Shown piece after piece: positions 1 to 6,698 of a stretch of 9,584 nucleotides of DNA. The notes beneath the pieces were generated by a model. It made no database searches, had not been told where the DNA came from, and was given only the letters and a program-made list of their open reading frames with translations. Position 1 is the first letter of the stretch. Each line of letters starts with the position of its first letter. The position numbers were made by a program, and so were the translations under genes. Origin of the DNA: JBAXTE01 sp964653595 (GTDB lineage: Bacteria > Bacteroidota > Bacteroidia > Bacteroidales > WCHB1-69); contig CAZZHH010000089.1 in assembly GCA_964653595.1 (NCBI GenBank), positions 1 to 9,584 on the forward strand. Reading direction: 5' to 3'.

Positions 1-1
1 C

Positions 2-94
2 TTAAATTTGAGCAAAATTGACGCAGTTTGGGAGGTTTTTAGACGGACTGCCGTTACCAACAAGGCGAGAAAAAAAAATCATCAAATTGAATAA
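2..94 (+). CDS. Possible C-terminal tail of an unidentified gene (partial, runs off left edge)
   Basis: A frame is open from the left edge to a TAA at 92-94 and would give about 30 residues ending in a strongly basic tail (RRTAVTNKARKKNHQIE). It contains a plausible protein-like stretch (SKIDAVWEVF) and is richer in G+C than the sequence that follows, which supports it being something other than spacer. I do not recognise the family. The opposite strand is also open here: a minus-strand frame runs from about position 80 down to a TAA at 3-5 and reads LVGNGSPSKNLPNCVNFAQI near its end. The coding strand is therefore uncertain. It could equally be the edge of a repeat or mobile element. Confidence 0.3.
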   Translation, partial: LNLSKIDAVWEVFRRTAVTNKARKKNHQIE

Positions 95-458
95 ATTTGT
101 ATTGTTATAATCAATATTATTATACATTTGTATTTTAAACCAGTGAAAAGACACCTATATAAAAAAATAATTCATTATGAAGTTTAATCTCAGTCAATAA
201 TCTCTTCAAATAGTAAACTAATTTTTGAAGAAAATCAATAAATAAGTTTAATTGAAGGCTAGCCCCTTAAACAAAAAGCTTCTTTATTGATAATTACATA
301 AAAAAACCAGGCACGGTCAATCATGAAACTAAAAAGAAAGAAGCAGGCAAAGATACAAATAATTTTTGAATAATTGAAGATGCGGACATTTTCAATTCAC
401 TGATTGATATTCAATTATATCGTCGGAAAAAACTAATTTAATAAAAAATCAAAAATTA
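95..458. other. AT-rich non-coding leader upstream of the first surface-protein gene
   Basis: This 364-base stretch has no convincing gene, tRNA or array. It holds promoter-like boxes near its left end (described separately). An 8-base palindrome GGCTAGCC at 257-264 lies inside a possible weak stem formed by GTTTAA (246-251) and TTAAAC (267-272). A 16-codon open frame at 323-373 (MKLKRKKQAKIQIIFE) has no support beyond a start and a stop. The last 40 bases before the ATG at 459 are very A-rich (for example AATAAAAAATCAAAAATTAATG), as is normal for Bacteroidota start regions, which usually lack a Shine-Dalgarno sequence. Confidence 0.6.
96..130 (+). promoter_or_regulatory. Candidate Bacteroidota-type promoter (TTTG ... 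TAnnTTTG)
   Basis: TACATTTG at 123-130 matches the Bacteroidota -7 consensus TAnnTTTG, and TTTG at 96-99 could be the -33 element. The gap between them is 23 bases, at the long end of the usual range. A second match, TAAATTTG, lies at 92-99 but has no obvious TTTG upstream. If the first is used, transcription would start near 137 and the first gene would have an untranslated leader of about 320 bases. Such boxes arise easily by chance in AT-rich DNA, so this is a weak call. Confidence 0.3.
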
Positions 459-2132
459 ATGAACATGAGAAAATTTAATTATTTAGTATTATTATGTTGC
501 CTTTTTATTACACAAGGCATCTTTGCCCAAAACATGCATAGAGCAGTTACACTTAACTCTTATATAGGAGCAGAATATTTTTCAAACAAGACCCTTGTTA
601 AGAAATACGTTACAGGTGGGGATTTCGAATATTATATGTTAGGATCATTAAAAATAGCTGGAGCCACGCAAAAGGCAAAAATTGCATTTATTCGATTATC
701 TAGCACATTTGGCTATCTGGAAGCAAAAATAATCGAAAACATCAATAGTAGCCTTGATGTAAATGACATGATCGTTGACCCTAATGGCGATTTTGTCTTT
801 TGCGGAAGTATTATTACTAATGGAATACAAAGAGGTTTTTATGGAAAATTAGATGGAACTTTATTTACACCAGTTTGGACAAGAATAGCTGATAGTACAG
901 ATGTTCTGAATTCTATTTGTTATGTGCCTCAACCAGGAATCTATTCAAAATATCATTTTACCGGAATAAAAAACAATCGTGAAGTCGTTGGTCGTTCAAA
1001 CATAGATGGAGCTAGTTTTGCCATAAAAGTAATCGATTATTTGGGTAGTTCTTTTACAGATAATGTTTTGTTTACGGGAGTTAGTTACACTGACAATAGA
1101 TGTATTAATGTTGGAAAAATCAACAATAACACAATCAATATATTCTCCTGTGGTTATGTATTCCTTAATCCATCTTATAAACAAATTACAATTCCAACTC
1201 CATATGGCATAAACGATGATGTTGTGATCCATAAAATTTCCACAAACGATTATATTTTGGCTGTTGGAATATCTAGAAGTGATAATGATAATAGTGGGTT
1301 TTTACTTGTAAGACTCAATTTTAATTGCATTGGTGGCGTTACTACAATGAGTATTACAGATCAAAAAATGTATTTATTCACAATTGGCAAATGCTTGGTG
1401 AAAGATATTTGTATTGATCCTGATGAAATGAAAATATGTGTAGTTGGAGACTTTATTGAAAATCTTCGAGGACGACCATTCATCGCCAAGATAAATGCAA
1501 ATGATTTTACAGATGCAAGTGCTCGGCTTTTTGCTTATAATTACCCCGATAATATTTCACAATGGTATAAACTGAATAAGATTCTATATAATCCAGATGC
1601 ATTATCAATCGTTTCTGCAGGCAGTATCACTTTCCAAGGAGCAACTCAATATCCTGGAGTATATATTATTGAAGGTTATGAATCTCCAATGTGGGAAAGT
1701 GGCACTTGTGGAGACGAAGATTTCGCAATTTCAAATATAACATCAAATTTATCTTTATCAGGGACATATCAATATTATTTACAAGCAAATACTTCAAGCC
1801 TGGTTACACTTAGTCCTTTACCAACGAATGGAACATCTACTGTCAAATGTGAAGGTTTTAACGGCTATAAAAGGAAAAGTATAATACCGAAACTCAATGT
1901 TCAGATTACAGATGTTTCAATCATAGCAAAAGATAATAGCATACTCGAAGTTAAAGGAATTAAAACTACATGTAAATATTGTATTTATAACATAAATGGG
2001 ATAACTGTTAGCACTGGAAATTTAAATTCTGAAGGGATAATCGATATCCAAAATTTGAATTCTGGTATGTATGTAATTACTTTATCATCAGATAACTCTC
2101 TTCTTAAAACTTCAAAATTTATCAAATTATAG
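459..2132 (+). CDS. Secreted propeller-like protein with type A T9SS sorting domain (first copy)
   Basis: This 557-residue protein is predicted to be exported by Sec and then moved across the outer membrane by the type IX secretion system. Residues 1-24 form a signal peptide with a hydrophobic core (YLVLLCCLFI) and a likely cut after FAQ. An alternative ATG two codons downstream (465) would also give a good signal peptide, and the sequence does not decide between them. The body has repeated blade-like segments of the form [D/N]-x-P-[N/D]-x-x-x-x-x-x-G followed by a strand ending in [G/A]-K-[L/I], at about residues 102-131, 314-349 and 372-407. These recall beta-propeller (delta-60/SBBP-type) repeats, but I cannot assign a named family. 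A conserved TCGDE motif follows the last blade. Residues about 478-557 form a type A sorting domain ending in LNSGMYVITL...KTSKFIKL. It is a full-length paralog of the next gene, 55 bp downstream and probably in the same operon. A structural or recognition role is inferred; no catalytic motif is seen. Confidence 0.85.
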   Translation: MNMRKFNYLVLLCCLFITQGIFAQNMHRAVTLNSYIGAEYFSNKTLVKKYVTGGDFEYYMLGSLKIAGATQKAKIAFIRLSSTFGYLEAKIIENINSSLDVNDMIVDPNGDFVFCGSIITNGIQRGFYGKLDGTLFTPVWTRIADSTDVLNSICYVPQPGIYSKYHFTGIKNNREVVGRSNIDGASFAIKVIDYLGSSFTDNVLFTGVSYTDNRCINVGKINNNTINIFSCGYVFLNPSYKQITIPTPYGINDDVVIHKISTNDYILAVGISRSDNDNSGFLLVRLNFNCIGGVTTMSITDQKMYLFTIGKCLVKDICIDPDEMKICVVGDFIENLRGRPFIAKINANDFTDASARLFAYNYPDNISQWYKLNKILYNPDALSIVSAGSITFQGATQYPGVYIIEGYESPMWESGTCGDEDFAISNITSNLSLSGTYQYYLQANTSSLVTLSPLPTNGTSTVKCEGFNGYKRKSIIPKLNVQITDVSIIAKDNSILEVKGIKTTCKYCIYNINGITVSTGNLNSEGIIDIQNLNSGMYVITLSSDNSLLKTSKFIKL

Positions 2133-2136
2133 ATTT

Positions 2137-2148
2137 ATGAAATTTCAT
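2137..2148. repeat. 12-bp perfect palindrome between the two propeller-like genes
   Basis: ATGAAATTTCAT is a perfect palindrome starting 5 bases after the stop codon of the first gene (14 bp when the flanking T and A are counted). It is AT-rich with no loop and is not followed by a T-run, so it is a poor terminator. It could be a protein-binding site or chance. The rest of the 55-base gap is A/T-rich and ends in ATTAATAAAATG, a typical Bacteroidota start context. Confidence 0.2.
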
Positions 2149-2187
2149 ATTTTCAAGATCAATTATTAACATATAAACATTAATAAA

Positions 2188-3861
2188 ATGAAAAAAATAA
2201 GCATAATAATATCATTTTGCCTCATTATTTGTCAAAGTATTATTGCTCAAAATATGCACCGTGCGATTACTATTAATAATTATCTAAATGCGGTAGAATA
2301 CAGAAATAAAACAATTGTAATGAAGAATAATGCAAGTGGGGACAGTGAATACTATATCATTTCTTCATTTAGAATACCCGGAACCGCTGAAAAGTTCCGT
2401 TTGGCTTTTATCCATCTATCAAACACGTTTGCTATTATTGATACAAAAGTATATTCAGATAACACCAAAGACTTATACGTAAACGATATGATTGTGGATC
2501 CAAATGGTAATTTTGCCTTTTGTGGCAAAGTTGTTGAAAATGGAGTAACTACCGGGATGATCGGCCAAATTGTCAATTCTACAGGTGTACTCAATTTCAA
2601 AACAGCTGCAAATATGGAAGTCCAATCAATCGGTTATATTCAAACTGCAACTAGTTTTTTCTATCATTATTCAGGAATATATCAAAACGTTCAAATGTAT
2701 GGTAAATGTTCTAATACATTAGCATTGCCTACTACAAAGTACATCTCTACAAGTCCAGCAATCTTTACAGATAATGCCAACTTTACTGGTATTTTAACCG
2801 CAGATAACCGATTTATCAATGTTGGCACCGCTGGAAATAATAAAATTAGTATTTTCTCAAATAATGTAACTTTAGGATATCCTTATTATAAAGAACTAAC
2901 ACTCCCAACTGGTTATACACTCGAAGGAGATGCCGTGATTTGTAAAATTTCCACAAACGACTTTGCTTTAGCTGTTGGTATTCGAAATAATCAAGCACCT
3001 ACTAGTACAATTGGTTTTGTACTAGTAAAAATGAATTTCAATTGTCTAAATAATGCATCCGCGATGAGTGTTACCGATCAAAAAATATACATTTTCGGAC
3101 CCGACAAATTCCTCTTATCTGATATTTGTTATAATCCAAATGAACAAAAAATATGTGTTTCGGGTAGATTGATCCGAAGCGAGATCGGACGGCCATTTAT
3201 TGCAAAAATTAATGCAACAAATCTCACAGATGCCAACGCACGTTATTTTGCTTATGGATTTACCGACAACAATACCCAAGGATATGAATTAAACAAAATC
3301 ATTTACAATCCAAATGCTTTATCTATTGTTTCAGCAGGTCACATCAAAGAATATACACAATATCAAAATGCCGCCGTTTATGCTATCGAAGGATATCAAT
3401 CACCTGCATGGGAAAACAGCACTTGCGGTGACGAGAACCTATTGTTTACTAGTATTTTGCCCTGCTCAATGGCTCTTCAATCAGGAAGTGGTTCACCGCT
3501 AAACACATCCCCTTTTTCTGGTGCGAATCCAATAAATCCTTTAGATGTGAATGGAATTTCAACAAGTAAATGTGTGGGAGTAAATGCATATAGTGTTTTA
3601 AAACCTATTATTAAAATTGCAGATCAAATAACAGATCAACCCGTTGCCATAATAAACAGAAGCAATAATTCACTTGAAATTACAGGAGTTGAATCCGGAA
3701 GCGAATATCTAATCTATAGCGTAGCCGGCAACATGGTGGCTAAAGGACGCATCAATTTGGAAGAAATTGTGAGTTACGATTACTTGCAAAGCGGAATGTA
3801 TATTATTGCAGTTACAAACAATGGCACACTGCTTAAAACTTTTAAATTTATTCGATTATAG
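2188..3861 (+). CDS. Secreted propeller-like protein with type A T9SS sorting domain (second copy)
   Basis: This is a 557-residue paralog of the preceding gene, of identical length, probably another T9SS cargo. Residues 1-21 are a signal peptide (KK, then a hydrophobic run IIISFCLIIC, cut after IAQ). The mature protein begins NMHRAITINNY, matching NMHRAVTLNSY in the first copy. The same blade-like segments occur at about residues 99-128 (NDMIVDPNGNFAFCGKV), 311-343 (SDICYNPNEQKICVSGRL, then GRPFIAKINA) and 368-386 (LNKIIYNPNALSIVSAGHI), followed by the shared STCGDE motif. Residues about 477-557 are the type A sorting domain, ending in LQSGMYIIAV...KTFKFIRL. Only parts of the chain are strongly conserved between the copies, so the duplication looks old rather than recent. 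A short extra segment rich in S, P and N (about residues 428-450, around GSGSPLNTSPFSGANPINP) precedes the sorting domain and is longer than in the first copy. Exact function is unknown; an extracellular binding or structural role is inferred. Confidence 0.85.
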   Translation: MKKISIIISFCLIICQSIIAQNMHRAITINNYLNAVEYRNKTIVMKNNASGDSEYYIISSFRIPGTAEKFRLAFIHLSNTFAIIDTKVYSDNTKDLYVNDMIVDPNGNFAFCGKVVENGVTTGMIGQIVNSTGVLNFKTAANMEVQSIGYIQTATSFFYHYSGIYQNVQMYGKCSNTLALPTTKYISTSPAIFTDNANFTGILTADNRFINVGTAGNNKISIFSNNVTLGYPYYKELTLPTGYTLEGDAVICKISTNDFALAVGIRNNQAPTSTIGFVLVKMNFNCLNNASAMSVTDQKIYIFGPDKFLLSDICYNPNEQKICVSGRLIRSEIGRPFIAKINATNLTDANARYFAYGFTDNNTQGYELNKIIYNPNALSIVSAGHIKEYTQYQNAAVYAIEGYQSPAWENSTCGDENLLFTSILPCSMALQSGSGSPLNTSPFSGANPINPLDVNGISTSKCVGVNAYSVLKPIIKIADQITDQPVAIINRSNNSLEITGVESGSEYLIYSVAGNMVAKGRINLEEIVSYDYLQSGMYIIAVTNNGTLLKTFKFIRL

Positions 3862-3896
3862 TGAATCCAGACAGTTAATCACTTAATAAAAATCAA

Positions 3897-3930
3897 TAAT
3901 GGAACTCATCTTAACGGATGAGTTCCATTA
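3897..3930. terminator. Perfect 14-bp hairpin between gene pairs (terminator or mRNA-processing element)
   Basis: TAATGGAACTCATC (3897-3910) is perfectly complementary to GATGAGTTCCATTA (3917-3930), with a six-base loop TTAACG. It begins 35 bases after the stop of the second propeller-like gene and ends 13 bases before the ATG of the next gene. On the plus strand it is followed by AAAAACAAAAAGC rather than T residues, so it does not look like a standard intrinsic terminator. On the minus strand the downstream sequence (ATTGATTTTTATT) is only weakly T-rich. A cleavage or stability element that sets different levels for the two gene pairs is as likely as termination. Confidence 0.5.
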
Positions 3931-3943
3931 AAAAACAAAAAGC

Positions 3944-6676
3944 ATGAAAAAAGCATTTAACGGTTTTGTATTGACAATGTATGTTTTGGGAGGGTTTCTT
4001 ATTACTCCAACCCACTCAATTGCTCAAACCAACTCCTTGAATAGCTGGAATTACACGATGAATTTATTAATTTTTCAAGATGATTTATATCAATATTCAG
4101 AAGCAGGAAAATACATTTATTCTAAAAATGGAGGAAGTGTAACCTTACACTTTTTTACAGAAGATTATTTTGATGTAAATTATTCGTGGGATACAACAAT
4201 CATTATGTCGCCCAACAGTATTATTCCCATATACTATTATGAATGGTATGATTTAAATGATAGTCTTAGAAATATAATGAGCTCAAACACTTCCTATATT
4301 AATATATCTTCAAATGAGCCTCTTTTTGTTTTTGGTTCAAAATATGAAGGAATTATGCAAGGATTGATATTTGAAAGTTGCACTCAAATACCAGATGCTT
4401 ATTTAGGAAACCGGTTTGTTGTACCCGGTGTCTATCAATCCACACCTGCCGACTTTTTTATTTATCCAATTGAAGAGACCGTTCCCATCACTGTTACTCC
4501 CACAACCAATGCTAATGATTCATTAAATACCGATTCATCCTACATTGTTGAAGTTTCTTTTGGCTCGTATGGAGTAGTAAATGATTTTAGTAATAGTCCA
4601 TATAATTATATTTTAGACACTTTATTTCCGAATTCATTGAGCGGGTCAACCGTTGTCGTAGATAACTGCAAAAAAATCAAAGTAGATGGCAACCTGAACT
4701 ATGTATTTTCCTTTCCTTATCAATTTCAGGCTGATTTATTGGTAAACCAACTTTATCACAATCAAATACAAGTAATCGATACTTCTGATTTTAATTTGAA
4801 CTATTGGAGAATGTTGGCAAATACCGTAAGCGAGGATTTGTTCCCCATAAACACTATGGGAAGCAAATACATCTGTTCTCCTCCACCCGGAGGGTTTGAA
4901 ATTGCCACTTTTACAGCTCCTTACAACAATACCATGATTTCGATTAACGGGGTGGCTTGGGATACCTTAAATGCCAGGGAATGCAGGGTTAAACTGTTTA
5001 AAGAAACGGCCTTTATCGAGTCTTCACAGCCCATTTCAATGGTGGTCTCTCATTCCTTTATGCGCGACAGCACTGGTTGGTTTTGGGGAGGAGGAGGAAT
5101 GATCCAAGTACCGGCATTGGAACAAACCGCCACATCAGGTTGGTTCTTTTACCCATCACTAAAATTTTTAAATAACGATTATGTAGTAGATACGTACAAT
5201 TTAAGCAACTATTTTGCACAAGAGAAATCAACGATTGTAGTGGTGACCCATACAGCAGGCGTAAACCAGACCATACTAAACAACATTAATATAGGATCAA
5301 TGTTACAGCCAGTTGCTGGCAATCCCCAATATTCTTCCGCTCGTATAAATATTACAACAGGGTTTAACGAAATTTCCAATCCAAATGGACTAATTGTCTG
5401 GAGCACTTCCTATCAAACTGCATCAGATAGCATTATCCCCTTTGGTAATTACATCTGTTATGGAGCCCCACTGGTGATGAGCTTTAACAAACCCACCTAC
5501 GAAGGAAAAATCAACACCACCCCGATTGAAAACACACTGATTGATCCTTACACGATCTGTGTTGGCACTCCATTACAATACACCGTGGTCACCAATGCCG
5601 ACAGCAATTTGCTTAACACCTGGGAGTTTGGCGATGGCGGCCTAACTGTAGGCGATACTGTATTTTACACCTACGCAGACACCGGGTATTATCATGTCAA
5701 TCTTTTTGTAAACAGCTATTGCGATACCATTAAAGGGTTGGTGCATGTGGTTGCTCCACCGGTAATTGCACTGGGCAACGACACAACCATCTGTCCTGAA
5801 AGCTCGCTTTTATTGGATGCCTCCGTGTCGGGAAACGCAACCTATATGTGGAGCACGGGAAGCACTTCCCCAGAAATCACCTTGGGCGACACGGGAACTT
5901 ACCATGTAACGGCAACCACAGATGTTGGCTGTCTGGTTTCGGGCACTATCCATATTTCCATGTATCCAACGGTAAATGTGAACTTGGGCAACGACACGGT
6001 GCTCTGTTATTTGGCGCACATCCTGCTCGATGCCACTCAACCTTATGAGGCCCATGCCAACTATGTTTGGCAAGATCAATCCACCAACAGTGTTTTCACG
6101 GTCATCAACCAAGGGCAATATTGGGTGGTGGTCACCAACTTGTGCACACAAAAAAGCGACACCATCAATATCGATAACCTGATGAATCCCACGCTTTATT
6201 TGGGTAATGATACCACAATTTGTATGAATCATCCATTATTGCTCAATGCCACTATTCCGTGGGGAATAAATTATCGGTGGGAAAACGGGTCCACAAACGC
6301 CACCCGATTAGTTGAATACGAAGGAACTTATTGGGTGGAAGCTTCCAATCCGTGCGTTTCGGTCAGCGATACCATTTTTATAAAAGTGGACGACTGCGAC
6401 CCGATACTGGTCATCCCAAATGTATTCACCCCGAACAACGACGGGTTTAATGATTTGTTTATAGCTGATGTCACAAAAAACATCACCTCGATAAATTTAC
6501 TGATATTCAACCGTTGGGGCGAAAACATCTTTCAATCCAACAACTTGAACTTTGCATGGGACGGCCAATTTAAAAACCAAAAGTGCCCCGAAGGAGTTTA
6601 TTTCTGGGTAATTCAATACGTTGACATCAATGGAAATACGCACGATTTAACTGGGACGGTGACGTTGTTAAGATAG
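3944..6676 (+). CDS. IgGFc-binding-like / PKD / Ig-repeat surface protein with gliding-motility-type (T9SS type B) C-terminus, first copy
   Basis: This 910-residue protein is predicted to be a large secreted or surface-attached T9SS cargo. Residues 1-28 are a signal peptide (cut after IAQ). Residues about 30-530 resemble the IgGFc-binding-protein N-terminal family: FVFGSKYEG, then DAYLGNRFVVPG, DLFPINTMGSKYICSPPP (298-315), and MIQVPALEQTATSGW (386-400). Residues 532-602 form a PKD domain (WEFGDG, then YTYADTGYYHVNLFV). Three related Ig/PKD-like repeats follow at about 603-673, 674-746 and 747-820, each starting LGNDT[T/V]-x-C and carrying a second Cys 44-46 residues later, consistent with a disulphide. 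Residues 821-910 are the gliding motility-associated/CHU_C domain (PNVFTPNNDGFNDLF, IFNRWGENIF, WDGQ, CPEGVYFWVIQY). The start lies 13 bases after the hairpin and is preceded by an A-rich tract. The gene becomes visibly more GC-rich from about 4830 onward. An adhesin or stalk role is inferred; IgG binding is not implied by the family name. Confidence 0.88.
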   Translation: MKKAFNGFVLTMYVLGGFLITPTHSIAQTNSLNSWNYTMNLLIFQDDLYQYSEAGKYIYSKNGGSVTLHFFTEDYFDVNYSWDTTIIMSPNSIIPIYYYEWYDLNDSLRNIMSSNTSYINISSNEPLFVFGSKYEGIMQGLIFESCTQIPDAYLGNRFVVPGVYQSTPADFFIYPIEETVPITVTPTTNANDSLNTDSSYIVEVSFGSYGVVNDFSNSPYNYILDTLFPNSLSGSTVVVDNCKKIKVDGNLNYVFSFPYQFQADLLVNQLYHNQIQVIDTSDFNLNYWRMLANTVSEDLFPINTMGSKYICSPPPGGFEIATFTAPYNNTMISINGVAWDTLNARECRVKLFKETAFIESSQPISMVVSHSFMRDSTGWFWGGGGMIQVPALEQTATSGWFFYPSLKFLNNDYVVDTYNLSNYFAQEKSTIVVVTHTAGVNQTILNNINIGSMLQPVAGNPQYSSARINITTGFNEISNPNGLIVWSTSYQTASDSIIPFGNYICYGAPLVMSFNKPTYEGKINTTPIENTLIDPYTICVGTPLQYTVVTNADSNLLNTWEFGDGGLTVGDTVFYTYADTGYYHVNLFVNSYCDTIKGLVHVVAPPVIALGNDTTICPESSLLLDASVSGNATYMWSTGSTSPEITLGDTGTYHVTATTDVGCLVSGTIHISMYPTVNVNLGNDTVLCYLAHILLDATQPYEAHANYVWQDQSTNSVFTVINQGQYWVVVTNLCTQKSDTINIDNLMNPTLYLGNDTTICMNHPLLLNATIPWGINYRWENGSTNATRLVEYEGTYWVEASNPCVSVSDTIFIKVDDCDPILVIPNVFTPNNDGFNDLFIADVTKNITSINLLIFNRWGENIFQSNNLNFAWDGQFKNQKCPEGVYFWVIQYVDINGNTHDLTGTVTLLR
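5667..6676 (+). repeat. 1,010-bp direct repeat, copy 1 (3' end of the 910-aa gene)
   Basis: This segment aligns with 8383-9392 at a constant offset of 2,716 bases with no insertion or deletion, from ACACCTACGCAGAC through to the stop codon. By eye, identity is about 95% over the first 100 bases and lower but still high overall. A diverged island occurs at about 6404-6505, covering the start of the CHU_C domain, and is followed by another highly similar block to near the end. It encodes the end of the PKD domain, the three Ig-like repeats and the sorting domain. Confidence 0.85.
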
Positions 6677-6698
6677 TTTAATCTATAAATAAAAGAGT

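Noticed and set aside
323..373. 16-codon open frame MKLKRKKQAKIQIIFE in the leader
   Set aside because: It is too short, has a composition typical of AT-rich spacer, and nothing nearby suggests a leader peptide or toxin.
459..530. Possible lipoprotein signal (VLLCC) in the first signal peptide
   Set aside because: The residues before the Cys do not fit a lipobox, and a clear signal peptidase I site (FAQ) follows. The paralog also has a plain IAQ cut site.
996..1232. 78-aa minus-strand open frame
   Set aside because: It is fully inside the first propeller-like gene, has no recognisable domain and no independent start context. It is a shadow of an AT-rich coding region.
5810..6232. 140-aa minus-strand open frame inside the first large gene, with a related 84-aa one at 8694-8948
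   Set aside because: Both lie antisense to the Ig-like repeats. Their similarity is explained by the 1,010-bp direct repeat, and the plus-strand frame has clear domain evidence.
6328..6528. Minus-strand open frames opposite both sorting domains (also 9044-9259)
   Set aside because: They resemble each other only because the plus-strand CHU_C-coding DNA is duplicated.
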